Assembly (NCBI RefSeq): GCF_014873755.1
Contig: NZ_JADBEG010000001.1
Location: 6,918,501-6,982,500 of the forward strand
DNA length: 64,000 bases
Reading direction: 5' to 3'
Source of the DNA: Amycolatopsis lexingtonensis
GTDB lineage: Bacteria; Actinomycetota; Actinomycetes; Mycobacteriales; Pseudonocardiaceae
Shown: one piece after another, positions 23,426 through 31,389 of the stretch
Layout: each line of letters opens with the position of its first letter
How positions within the stretch are numbered: position 1 is the first letter of the stretch
Notes under the pieces: model-generated
What the model saw: the letters and a program-made list of their open reading frames with translations, nothing else
Databases searched by the model: none
Told to the model about the DNA's origin: nothing
Made by a program: the position numbers and the translations under genes

Positions 23426-24456
23426 CTGCGACGTTCCTTCCTGTGCTCGGTTTCCGCGCGCAACAGCCCTTTCCGCGCCGCTTCCGCCATCGCCGCCCGG
23501 ACGTCGACGCACCACGGCCCGTCCGGTTTGAGCTCGACGAACGCGCTCTCGCCCGGCTTCAGCTCGAGTTCGCGCTCACCGTCGAGCGCGATGACCCCGC
23601 CGGCCGCGGCCAGGTCGACGCGCACGCCGGGCCGCAGGACGCCCCACCCCCGCACCCCGACGGGCCGCACGAGCCCGGGCGCGATCGGCGCCTGCACGAC
23701 GTACGGCGTCTCCCCGACCGGCCCGAGCTGCAGCGCGACGCCGTCCGGGCTGGATCGCGGGCTGGGACAGAGCTGGCCTGGAACGCTCGAGAGGCCGATG
23801 CCGTCCGGCTCGGCGAAGGTGCAGTACAGCTCGGTGAGCGTCGCCGGGTCCCACAGCGCCCGCGCTCCGATGTGCTTGCTCAGCGACACGCAGACGTCGA
23901 CGAGCGCGATCTCGCGACGTGCTTTCGTGACGACTTCCAGCACGCTGACCCGGTGCGTGACGAGGTCGGGGTCGATCTGCCCGGTCGCGATCAGCCCGGC
24001 GGCCAGGCCGGCGACGGTCGCCTCCCGCATCTGCGGGAACGCGTTGTTGGTCCCGGTCGAAAGCGCGATGATCGGCACGTCTTCGCAGGCCGCGGCGGCG
24101 ACGCGGGCAGTCCCGTCCCCGCCGAGGACGACGATGACCCCGGCCCCGGCTTCGACCATCCGCCGCACGGCGTTGGTCGTGTCGGCCGCGGTGCCGGTGA
24201 GCGGGTCGTCCTCGCAGAAGTCGACGACGGGCCAGGTCCCGCCCCGGCCGAGCGCCCGCAGGACCGCGGCGGAGATCCCGCCGAGGTCGGTCGAGACGAG
24301 GGCCCGGTCGAGCCCGGTGACGGCGAACGCCGCCAGCAGCCGCTGGACCATGTTCGCCTTCTCCGCGGTGGGGAACACCGAAGCTTGCGCGACCAGCCGG
24401 CGGATGTCCCGTCCCGAAGCCGGATTCGCGACGATCCCCGCCACCGTTTCACCCAC
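23422..24456 (-). CDS. acoX: AcoX-like ATP-NAD kinase family protein
   Basis: A 344-residue protein of the ATP-NAD/AcoX kinase superfamily. The N-terminus reads VGETVAGIVANPASGRDIRRL; the superfamily motif is VVLGGDGTARVAA, and ALSTGTNNAFPQ follows. AcoX proteins occur in acetoin operons but their activity is not settled. GTG 24456 is chosen because AGGAGG precedes it and the protein then begins at the conserved VAGIVANPASG strand; the upstream frame to 24609 has no family match. First gene of acoX-acoA-acoB-acoR. Confidence 0.88.
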   Translation of the reverse strand: MGETVAGIVANPASGRDIRRLVAQASVFPTAEKANMVQRLLAAFAVTGLDRALVSTDLGGISAAVLRALGRGGTWPVVDFCEDDPLTGTAADTTNAVRRMVEAGAGVIVVLGGDGTARVAAAACEDVPIIALSTGTNNAFPQMREATVAGLAAGLIATGQIDPDLVTHRVSVLEVVTKARREIALVDVCVSLSKHIGARALWDPATLTELYCTFAEPDGIGLSSVPGQLCPSPRSSPDGVALQLGPVGETPYVVQAPIAPGLVRPVGVRGWGVLRPGVRVDLAAAGGVIALDGERELELKPGESAFVELKPDGPWCVDVRAAMAEAARKGLLRAETEHRKERRR

Positions 24457-24633
24457 CTGACCTCCTGATACTTCACCGGAGAACAGGAGACTCCGCGGGC
24501 GGCGCGGAAGGAAGGGTTGCAGGCCGTTGCAGTGCCGAGCGGTGCTCACGAAGCGTCGAACGTCACCCGGGTGATCTCCAGTGGACAGTCCAACCTGGAG
24601 AAAAACCAACCGGGCGCAGCCTGCGGCGGAAAG

Positions 24634-24858
24634 CTACGGGACGAGGCTGACGGCACCCTGGTAGGTGTAACCGGCCTCTTCGACCGCGCTCCGGACGTCG
24701 TCTTCGGCCAGCGCGGCCCCGGCGCGCACGACAACCCGGCCGGTCGGGACGTCGACGTCCACTTCGGTCACTCCGGGCAGCGCCGTGAGTTCTTCGGTGA
24801 CCGACTGCGCGCAGTGGCCGCAGCTCATCCCGGAGACGGTGTAGCCGTGCTCGATCAT
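24634..24858 (-). CDS. copZ: copper chaperone (CopZ-like HMA domain)
   Basis: A 74-residue heavy-metal-associated domain protein with the copper-binding GMSCGHC motif (Cys13, Cys16) and the ferredoxin-like pattern of CopZ/Atx1. It would carry Cu(I) in the cytosol to a P-type ATPase; neither copA nor csoR is in the window. A TATGCT box at 24867-24872 ends 8 bp before the ATG and there is no Shine-Dalgarno, so the mRNA may be leaderless. Its promoter overlaps the terminator of the cold-shock gene behind it. Confidence 0.92.
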   Translation of the reverse strand: MIEHGYTVSGMSCGHCAQSVTEELTALPGVTEVDVDVPTGRVVVRAGAALAEDDVRSAVEEAGYTYQGAVSLVP

Positions 24859-24877
24859 GGTGCGCAGCATACGAAAA

Positions 24878-24910
24878 GGGCCGCCACCCCGAACGGGTGA
24901 CGGCCCTTCC
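24878..24910 (-). terminator. terminator of cold-shock gene 2
   Basis: Stem AAGGGCCGCCACCC/GGGTGACGGCCCTT with one mismatch and loop CGAAC; read on the minus strand it runs into CCCTTTTCG. It lies 12 bp after the cold-shock stop codon. Confidence 0.8.
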
Positions 24911-24922
24911 CCAAGATCAAAG

Positions 24923-25126
24923 TCAGATCACGGTGACCGACGTGGCCTGCGGGCCCTTCTGGCCCTGGCCGATCTCGAACTCGACGCGAGCGTTCTCCTC
25001 GAGGCTCTTGAAGCCGCTACCCTGGATCTCGCTGTAGTGAACGAAGACGTCGCCGCCACCGTTGTCGGGGGTGATGAAGCCGAACCCCTTCTCGGAGTTG
25101 AACCACTTCACAGTGCCCTGAGTCAT
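24923..25126 (-). CDS. cold-shock protein (CspA family), copy 2
   Basis: A 67-residue cold-shock protein, RNA chaperone, with RNP1 KGFGFI and RNP2 DVFVHY, clearly paralogous to the product of 8009-8212 in this window. ATG 25126 has GGAGAT upstream. Its leader of about 145 nt contains the block at 25230-25267 shared with the first copy, while the coding regions differ at many positions. A terminator follows immediately. Confidence 0.97.
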   Translation of the reverse strand: MTQGTVKWFNSEKGFGFITPDNGGGDVFVHYSEIQGSGFKSLEENARVEFEIGQGQKGPQATSVTVI

Positions 25127-25229
25127 TAAAAATCTCCATGTGTAACACCAAAACAGGAAGCCACTTCGGCGACCCGGGTCAGCACCCGGACGGTTTGCTT
25201 CCTCGGCGAGGAGACACTACGCCCGCTGA

Positions 25230-25267
25230 GTTCTGCGAGCGTGACTCAACACGAACACAAAAATCGA
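25230..25267 (-). promoter_or_regulatory. conserved 5'-leader block of cold-shock genes, copy 2
   Basis: A 38-nt block matching 8332-8367, with identical sub-blocks GTTC.GCGAG.GTGA and ACGAACAC plus an A-run. It starts about 4 nt downstream of the predicted transcript start and 104 nt upstream of the ATG. Confidence 0.65.
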
Positions 25268-25277
25268 GACCTTCAGC

Positions 25278-25307
25278 AGTAAAGCACACCTTGACCAGGC
25301 CGGACAA
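25278..25307 (-). promoter_or_regulatory. candidate promoter of cold-shock gene 2
   Basis: On the minus strand TTGTCC (-35, 25302-25307) and TTTACT (-10, 25278-25283), spacer 18 bp. The predicted start, near 25271, lies just before the conserved leader block, as in copy 1. Confidence 0.45.
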
Positions 25308-25332
25308 GCGCTCTTCACCCGTGCGGGGTGAG

Positions 25333-25506
25333 CTATTCGCCACTCGCCGGGCGCAGCCCCTCCGCGGAGAACGGCGAACGCCAGGCCGTGTCGTGCTCGG
25401 CGGCGACCACGGCGTCGTCGTGCGCCTCGGCGGAGGCGCTGAACAGCACCGGTACGACGCCGGAGGACTTCCGCGCTGGTTCGGATGCGTGCTGGTGATC
25501 GGTCAC
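25333..25506 (-). CDS. small hypothetical protein, 57 aa
   Basis: A 57-residue gene read from GTG 25506 (MTDHQHASEPARKSSG...) to TAG 25333. GAGGGGAG lies eight bases upstream of the start. About 86% of its codons end in G or C, as expected for a translated gene in this genome. The product is hydrophilic, Ala/Glu/His/Ser-rich, with no membrane segment and a C-terminal AWRSPFSAEGLRPASGE. It sits directly upstream of the cold-shock promoter in the same direction. Function unknown. Confidence 0.6.
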   Translation of the reverse strand: MTDHQHASEPARKSSGVVPVLFSASAEAHDDAVVAAEHDTAWRSPFSAEGLRPASGE

Positions 25507-25720
25507 GTCGAAACTCCCCTCGTTCCCTGCCCGCTTCGGCGCGGGTCATGACCGTGATGGTGCCATGCGGCACCGACAGAAACCGGTTGTCTCCCGCCGG
25601 GACCCGGCCGGGAAGGTTCAGCGGCGAACCACCACCGGAACACCGTCAGGCTACCTGAGCCTTCGTCGTGCTACCACACAACTTTCCCGGCGTTTCCCGT
25701 TTTGAAACCGAGTGAAATCG

Positions 25721-27352
25721 TTACTGGGCGGGAGGTTGCGGACGTGCCTGCCCGAGCAGCGCCGAAAGCCGGACGTCCGGGGTCACCACATCGGGGTCCG
25801 TCCGCACGTCGATGACGCACGGCCGCTGCCGCACCAGCGCACTGGCGATGATCGGCTCCAGCTCTTCCCGATCGTCCACGGTGTATCCGGCCGCGCCCAG
25901 CCCACGCGCCCACGAAGCGAAGTCGGTCAGCGGGATGGACACCCCGGACAGCCGCCCGTGCGTCCGCGCCTGGTGCATGGCGAGCGCGCCGTGCACGCCG
26001 TTCTGGAAGACGACGACCATCACCGGCGCCCGGTACCGCACGGCGGTTTCGATCTCCTGCCCCGTCATCAGCGTCCCGGCGTCCCCCACCATGGCCACGA
26101 CCGTCCGCCGCGGCTCGGTGAGCTTCGCCGCGACGGCGGCCGGCACGGCGTACCCCATCGCGGCGTTGCTCGGACCGAGCTGGCTGCGCGGCGCGGTGAA
26201 GCACCAGTAGCGGTGCATGAACTGCGCGAAGTTGCCGGCGTCGCTGGTCACGATGGTGTCTTCGGGCGCCAGCTTCCGCAACGCCCGGACGACGTCCACC
26301 GGGTGCACCCGCGTGTTCCCGCTCGTGTCGGGCGGGGTCATGAACGTGTGCACGGCCGCGTTCGCCGCCGAAGCGCGCCTGGTCCGCGGCGACGCCACCG
26401 CGCGCAGTTCCCGCAGGAACGGCTCGACCTCGGAGTCGACGCGGAACGTGAGTCCCCGCCGTTTGGGGCTGACGTCGATCCCGGTCCCGACCATCACCAG
26501 CGTCTGCTGCGGCGTCGGGTAGCGGTACGCCTGCGTGGTCACCTCGTCGAGCTGGGTGCCGAGCGCGACCACGAGGTCGGCCCGCTCGAGCGCGTCGAGC
26601 TGCCGGGCCGGGATGCCGAGCCCGAGGTGCCCGGCGTAGCGAGCGTGGTTCTCGGGGAAGGCGTCCTGCCGCCGGAAGGCGTTGTAGACGGGCAGCGCGA
26701 GCTCGTCGGCCACGGCGATCAGCTCGTCCCGCGCCGATCGCGCCCGCCCGCCGACGATCACCACGGGGTATTTCGCCTCGTCCACCAGCTGCGCGACGGC
26801 ATCCGCCGAACGGCCCAGCGTCCCAGAGGCCGGTGGTCGCACCCGCGCCATCGGCTTCGCCGCGTCGTAGGGCATGCCCCAGACGTCGCAGGGCACACCC
26901 AGTACGACCGGTCCCGGCCGCCCCTCCTGCGACGTGGTCAGCGCGTGCGCCAGCAGCCCGGGCAGGCTGTCCGGGTCCGTCACCCGCAACGTCGACTTGG
27001 CGATCGACTCGAACATCGCCGTCAGGTCCGACGTCGGCAGCTCCCCGGACGACGAGGGCACCGGTTCGGTCGCCGGCGTCTCCAGCAGCACGACCATCGG
27101 GGTCTCGTCCTGGTACGCCGTCTGGACGCCGATCGCCAGGCTCGCCGCGCTCGGCCCCCGGCTGGCGAGCAGCACGGCGGGACGCTCGGTGAGCTTGCCC
27201 TCCGCCTCCGCCATGAACGCCGCACCCGCGTCGTGGCGCGCCGAGACCAGCGTGATCTCCCGCTCGCGTTGCAGTGCGTCGAGCAGTTCCAGGAAGGACT
27301 CACCGACCACCGCGTAAACGCGGCGGACACGCGCCTCGGTCAGGATCCGCAC
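25721..27352 (-). CDS. TPP-dependent enzyme, acetolactate synthase-like
   Basis: A 543-residue three-domain enzyme of the acetolactate synthase/benzoylformate decarboxylase superfamily: pyrimidine domain (1-165), central domain (about 185-310) and PP domain with MVGDAGTLMTGQEIETA ending at VVVFQNG. It decarboxylates or ligates 2-oxoacids; the true substrate is unknown, and it lacks an adjacent ilvN regulatory subunit. The residue normally Glu in the RHE motif is Asp here (SARHDAGAAFMAEAEGK). The 5' end is uncertain: GTG 27352 has no ribosome site, and similar proteins begin about eight residues earlier (TVAQTAV...). Confidence 0.85.
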   Translation of the reverse strand: MRILTEARVRRVYAVVGESFLELLDALQREREITLVSARHDAGAAFMAEAEGKLTERPAVLLASRGPSAASLAIGVQTAYQDETPMVVLLETPATEPVPSSSGELPTSDLTAMFESIAKSTLRVTDPDSLPGLLAHALTTSQEGRPGPVVLGVPCDVWGMPYDAAKPMARVRPPASGTLGRSADAVAQLVDEAKYPVVIVGGRARSARDELIAVADELALPVYNAFRRQDAFPENHARYAGHLGLGIPARQLDALERADLVVALGTQLDEVTTQAYRYPTPQQTLVMVGTGIDVSPKRRGLTFRVDSEVEPFLRELRAVASPRTRRASAANAAVHTFMTPPDTSGNTRVHPVDVVRALRKLAPEDTIVTSDAGNFAQFMHRYWCFTAPRSQLGPSNAAMGYAVPAAVAAKLTEPRRTVVAMVGDAGTLMTGQEIETAVRYRAPVMVVVFQNGVHGALAMHQARTHGRLSGVSIPLTDFASWARGLGAAGYTVDDREELEPIIASALVRQRPCVIDVRTDPDVVTPDVRLSALLGQARPQPPAQ

Positions 27353-27397
27353 GGCCGTCTGGGCGACGGTCGCTCCCAGTTGGTATCTAATGAGGAG

Positions 27398-27428
27398 AGC
27401 TTAGGCGGGCACCGTTCAGTGCAGTCAA
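27398..27428 (-). promoter_or_regulatory. candidate promoter of the TPP-enzyme gene
   Basis: Minus-strand TTGACT (27423-27428, five of six consensus -35 bases) and TAAGCT (27398-27403) with a rather long 19-bp spacer, about 45 bp upstream of the annotated start. Confidence 0.45.
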
Positions 27429-27514
27429 GTGATCTTCGCCGAAACCCGGCAAGGATAGGCCGAATGTCCGCTTTGACCGACTGTTAGCCGATCAAGGGAG
27501 CGAGGACCGCAGTC

Positions 27515-28795
27515 TTGGCCGCAACCGAACATGAAACCGTTTTTACTTATGGCGCACCGGCGTTGAAGTACGGAACCGGCGCCAGCGACGAGATCGGCTA
27601 CGACCTGACGCAGTACGGCGCCCACCGAGTGCTCGTTCTGACCGACCCGCAAGTGGCCGCGACCGGCTGGCCGCGCCGCATCGCCGACGGCATCACCGGC
27701 TACGGCATCGAGACCGAGATCTTCGACGGCGTACACGTCGAGCCCACCGATGTCAGCATGCAGAAGGCGGTTGACTTCGCCCGCGGAACCGGCCCGTACG
27801 ACGCCTTCGTCGCCGTCGGCGGTGGCTCCGCCATCGACACCGCCAAGGCGGCGAACCTCCTCACCAGCAACGACGGCGACCTGATGGACTACGTCAACGC
27901 CCCCGTCGGCGGCGGCCGCGCACCGGACCGCCCGCTGAGGCCGCTGGTCGCGGTACCGACCACGACCGGCACGGGCTCCGAGAGCACGACGGTCTGCGTC
28001 CTCGACGTGTTGTCCCTGCGCGTCAAGAGCGGCATCAGCCACCTGCGCCTGCGCCCGACCCTCGCCGTCGTCGACCCGCGGCTGACGGTCAGCCAGCCTC
28101 CCGGCGTGACCGCCGCCAGCGGCATGGACATCCTCTGCCACGCCGCGGAGAGCTACACCGCGAAGCCGTACACCGAGTTCGAGCGCAAACGCCCGGAACA
28201 GCGGGTTCCGTACTGCGGCTCCAACCCCCTGGCCGACATGTTCGCCGAGCAATCCCTCCGGCTGCTGTCCTGGGCCCTGCCCGCGGCCGTACGCGACGGT
28301 TCCGACCTCAAGGCCCGCGAAGCCATGGCCTTGGCCGCGACGTTCGCCGGACTCGGGTTCGGCAACGCCGGCGTCCACATCCCGCACGCGAACGCGTACC
28401 CGATCGCCGGCCAGGTCAGGAACTTCCACCCGGACGGTTACCCGGGCGAAGAACCCATGGTGCCGCACGGCATGGCCGTGTCGTTGACCGCGCCCGCCGC
28501 GTTCCGCTTCACCTTCGACGCGGCCCCGGACCGCCACCTCCGTGTCGCGCGCCTGCTGGCGCCCGACTTCGAGTGGCCCGGCGACTTCGCCGACCACCTG
28601 CCCGCGGTGCTGATCGACCTGATGCGCCGCATCGGCATCCCGGACGGCATCGGCGCCGTCGGCTACACGGAGTCCGATGTGGACTCCCTCGTCGAGGGAA
28701 CGCTGAAGCAGCAACGCCTGCTGGCCACCGCTCCTCGCGAGGCTTCCGAGGAAGACCTGTCGGACATCCTGCGCGAGTCGGTGTCGCTGTGGTGA
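27515..28795 (+). CDS. hydroxyacid-oxoacid transhydrogenase (iron-type ADH family)
   Basis: A 426-residue group III (iron-containing) dehydrogenase. It has the NAD-binding GGGSAIDTAKAANL, then DYVNAPVGGG, PTTTGTGSES and the metal-site region NAGVHIPHANAYPIAG. The YVNAPVG string and the overall length point to the ADHFE1-like transhydrogenase branch, which oxidises 4-hydroxybutyrate or similar acids while reducing 2-oxoglutarate. TTG start at 27515 with AAGGGAGCGAGGA upstream. It is divergent from the TPP-enzyme gene and translationally coupled (GTGA) to the thioesterase that follows. Confidence 0.87.
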   Translation: MAATEHETVFTYGAPALKYGTGASDEIGYDLTQYGAHRVLVLTDPQVAATGWPRRIADGITGYGIETEIFDGVHVEPTDVSMQKAVDFARGTGPYDAFVAVGGGSAIDTAKAANLLTSNDGDLMDYVNAPVGGGRAPDRPLRPLVAVPTTTGTGSESTTVCVLDVLSLRVKSGISHLRLRPTLAVVDPRLTVSQPPGVTAASGMDILCHAAESYTAKPYTEFERKRPEQRVPYCGSNPLADMFAEQSLRLLSWALPAAVRDGSDLKAREAMALAATFAGLGFGNAGVHIPHANAYPIAGQVRNFHPDGYPGEEPMVPHGMAVSLTAPAAFRFTFDAAPDRHLRVARLLAPDFEWPGDFADHLPAVLIDLMRRIGIPDGIGAVGYTESDVDSLVEGTLKQQRLLATAPREASEEDLSDILRESVSLW

Positions 28796-29202
28796 ACGGG
28801 TACCCCCACTGGCAGACGGTTCCGCTGCGCTGGAAGGACAACGACGTCTACGGACACGTCAACAACGTCGTCCACTACTCGCTGATGGACACCGTGATCA
28901 ACACCTGGCTGATCGAGCAGGGTGGTCTCGACATCGAGACCGGGGAGGTGATCGGGCTGTGCGTCGAGTCGCACTGCGGTTATCACTCATCGGTTTCCTT
29001 TCCTGGTTCGCTGCGGGTCGGTTTGCGGGTGGCGCACCTCGGGAAGTCCAGCGTGCGCTACGAGATCGGGATGTACGCCGCCGACGAGACCCTGGTCGCG
29101 GAAGGGCACTTCGTGCACGTCTTCGTGGACCGTGAGTCACGTCGGCCGACACCGCTCTCGGGCAAGCTGCGTGAGGCACTGGAAGCACTGCAACCCGGCT
29201 GA
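28792..29202 (+). CDS. acyl-CoA thioesterase (4HBT hotdog family)
   Basis: A 136-residue single hotdog domain. The motif LRWKDNDVYGHVNNVVHY carries the catalytic Asp of 4-hydroxybenzoyl-CoA thioesterase/YbgC proteins. It hydrolyses an acyl-CoA, probably a product of the neighbouring transhydrogenase pathway, but the substrate is inference. The GTG at 28792 overlaps the preceding stop by 4 bp, which decides the start over the much longer open frame. Confidence 0.9.
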   Translation: MNGYPHWQTVPLRWKDNDVYGHVNNVVHYSLMDTVINTWLIEQGGLDIETGEVIGLCVESHCGYHSSVSFPGSLRVGLRVAHLGKSSVRYEIGMYAADETLVAEGHFVHVFVDRESRRPTPLSGKLREALEALQPG

Positions 29203-29276
29203 CGCGCACCGCCTTGTTCTTCTGGTACCTCCGATCATGCCCGAAGGCACCGACAGAACCGGCGATTCGACTCGAG

Positions 29277-29285
29277 TTGTCCACA
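29277..29285 (+). other. DnaA box TTGTCCACA, first
   Basis: Exact match to the preferred actinobacterial DnaA box, within a 15-bp repeat TCGAGTTGTCCACAG, between two convergent genes (29202 and 29434). Confidence 0.6.
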
Positions 29286-29306
29286 GGCCCCCCGAAAACC
29301 GTCGAG

Positions 29307-29315
29307 TTGTCCACA
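29307..29315 (+). other. DnaA box TTGTCCACA, second
   Basis: Second exact copy, same orientation, 30 bp after the first and in the same 15-bp context. A weaker relative, AAGTCCACA, lies at 29376-29384. Confidence 0.6.
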
Positions 29316-29433
29316 GATTGAAATCAAGGGCTTCCCCGGCCTCCCGACGGAGATAAGCTCAAGGAGCACAGAGATAAGTCCACAGTGGACGAGCTCTCGG
29401 CTGACACGTGCGGCTCGCGACACGGATGGCGAC

Positions 29434-31389
29434 CTAGGCGTCGATCCGGTGGCACCGGGAATCGTGTCCGGCTGACAGCCCCACGGTGGCCGCAGAACCG
29501 CCGCCGGCAGGCGCCCCGCCGGTGGTCGCGGCTCCATCGTCCACGGAGGGACTCAGTGTGGTGTGGCCGTTGCCGGAAGGCGCCCCGCCAACGGCCGCAC
29601 CACCGCCCACGGGCGAACCGGTCGAGGTACCCGCCGGTTCACCACCTGCGTCAGCAGTCGGGCGGGCACCGGTGGCCGCATGGTCGGGCACCGGTGTCGC
29701 CCAAGCCTGCATGAGCTGCGCGTACCGCGCCGACCTGGCCACCAGTTCGGCATGGCTGCCCACCGCGGTTTCGCGCCCGTCCACGACGAGCACGCGATCC
29801 GCGCGCAACGCCGAAGAAAGCCGGTGCGCGATCACCACCAGAACACCACCCCGCGCGGCGAAGGCCCGCTCCGCGCGGGCTTCCGCCACCGGGTCGAGAT
29901 GGGAGGTCGCTTCATCGAGGATCACCACTTGCGCCGCACTGGCGTACACCCTGGCCAACGCGAGCAGCTGCGCTTCGCCCGCGGAGACACCTTCGCCGCC
30001 GTGACCGATTTCGGCGTCGAGGCCGCCCAAGCGCCGCAGTAGCGCGCCCGCGCCCACCGCGTCGGCCGCGGACGACAGGTCGTCGTCCGAAGCTGACGGG
30101 GCGAACAGGCTCACGTTGTCCCGCACCGTTCCCGCGAAGACATACGCCTCCTGCGGGATCAGCGCCACCAGTTCGTGGCGCAAAGCGGCAGGCACGTCCC
30201 GCACCGGGACGCCGCCCAGCAGCACGCGGCCCTCCTGCGGCGCGAGCATCCCGGTGAGCAAGCCGGCCAATGTCGACTTGCCGATGCCACTCGGCCCGAC
30301 GACGGCGAGGTGCTCCCCCGGCCGCAGTCCCAGGTCCAGACCACGGACCACGGGTTCAGCCGACGCACCCCAGCTGAACGTCAGGCCATGCACCCGGACG
30401 TCGATGCCGCGCGGAATCGCCGTGCCGTCGACGACATCGGGCAGTTCGGCCGTCTCCGCCAACCGGCGAAGGGCGACGAGCAGGCGCAGGACGACGGTGC
30501 CGGCTGTGGCCGCCAGGCCGCGAAGGGCCGGCTGCATCGTCGTGGCCAGGTAGACGAGCGCGCCCAGGGCCGCGCCGGCGGTCAGCTCTCCGCTAACTAC
30601 CAACCCCGGTGCCAGGGCGAGCGCGAGAAGCAGCGGAACGAACCCACCGAGCGAGATCACCAGTGCCCGGAGCGCGCTCGAGCGAGCCACGCGGATTGCC
30701 GCGTCAGCCTGAGCGTCGACCGCGTCGTACATCGCCAGTGCGGCGACCGGTTGCGCACCGCAGGCCACGATGTCGCGCATGCCGGACAGCGACGCGCCCG
30801 CCGTCGCTGCCGTGTGCTCGTCGGCCAGCGCCAGCGCGCGCTGGCGGCGAGCCAGCGACGGCAGGAGGCAGACGAAGGCAGCCAACGCAACGATCACCGG
30901 CAGCGCGACCGGCGCCACGAGCGCGCCAGCGACGGTCATGAGGCCGGCGAGCGCGGACGTCGTCGTCACCAGCATGCCGCGGGCCTGTACGAGCAGACCG
31001 GCGGTCGCGTCGCGCACGACCTCGACGTGCTGGGTGATCCGGGCGACGCCGCTGGAGTCCGGTCGGTTGCGCGGTGGGGAGTCGTCGTGCAGCACGCCGC
31101 GGACGACGGCCGTCACGAGAGCGTCGCGCAGGGGTTCGACGACCTTGCCGAGCTGGTGCCAGACCATCCGCGCACCGAACGCGCCGAGCAAGGCGGCCAA
31201 GCCGAACAACGTCAGCCAGCCGAGGCCTGCCGCCGGGTCGCCGACCGCGAAGCCGCGGTCGACGGACAGCTCGACCAGTCGTCCCGAAAAGAAAGCCGGT
31301 ACGCCTTCGAGCAGCGAACAAACCAGCAGCACGACACCGCCGCGCCATTGCCCGGCGAGGGCGGCCCAGTACAGCCTGCGCAGGCTCAC
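29434..31389 (-). CDS. lanT2: class III lanthipeptide ABC exporter subunit 2 (RamB-like)
   Basis: A 651-residue half-transporter: six-helix membrane domain (1-300) fused to an ATPase with Walker A GPSGIGKST, signature VSAGEAQLLALARVY (Ser-Ala-Gly instead of Ser-Gly-Gly) and Walker B VVILDEATSHLD. It probably pairs with the product of 31386-33053 to export the modified peptide. The GTG at 31389 overlaps the upstream stop by 4 bp (GTGA), fixing the start. The last 85 residues form a Gly/Ala/Pro/Thr-rich tail not expected in ABC proteins. Confidence 0.88.
   Translation of the reverse strand: MSLRRLYWAALAGQWRGGVVLLVCSLLEGVPAFFSGRLVELSVDRGFAVGDPAAGLGWLTLFGLAALLGAFGARMVWHQLGKVVEPLRDALVTAVVRGVLHDDSPPRNRPDSSGVARITQHVEVVRDATAGLLVQARGMLVTTTSALAGLMTVAGALVAPVALPVIVALAAFVCLLPSLARRQRALALADEHTAATAGASLSGMRDIVACGAQPVAALAMYDAVDAQADAAIRVARSSALRALVISLGGFVPLLLALALAPGLVVSGELTAGAALGALVYLATTMQPALRGLAATAGTVVLRLLVALRRLAETAELPDVVDGTAIPRGIDVRVHGLTFSWGASAEPVVRGLDLGLRPGEHLAVVGPSGIGKSTLAGLLTGMLAPQEGRVLLGGVPVRDVPAALRHELVALIPQEAYVFAGTVRDNVSLFAPSASDDDLSSAADAVGAGALLRRLGGLDAEIGHGGEGVSAGEAQLLALARVYASAAQVVILDEATSHLDPVAEARAERAFAARGGVLVVIAHRLSSALRADRVLVVDGRETAVGSHAELVARSARYAQLMQAWATPVPDHAATGARPTADAGGEPAGTSTGSPVGGGAAVGGAPSGNGHTTLSPSVDDGAATTGGAPAGGGSAATVGLSAGHDSRCHRIDA

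Noticed and set aside
21671..24460. 929-residue open frame opposite the aco genes
   Set aside because: Mirror of the acoXAB coding strand with no recognisable domain and no start signal.
29277..29384. Considered as a replication origin
   Set aside because: Two or three DnaA boxes without an AT-rich unwinding region, dnaA or dnaN; far too few for an actinobacterial oriC.
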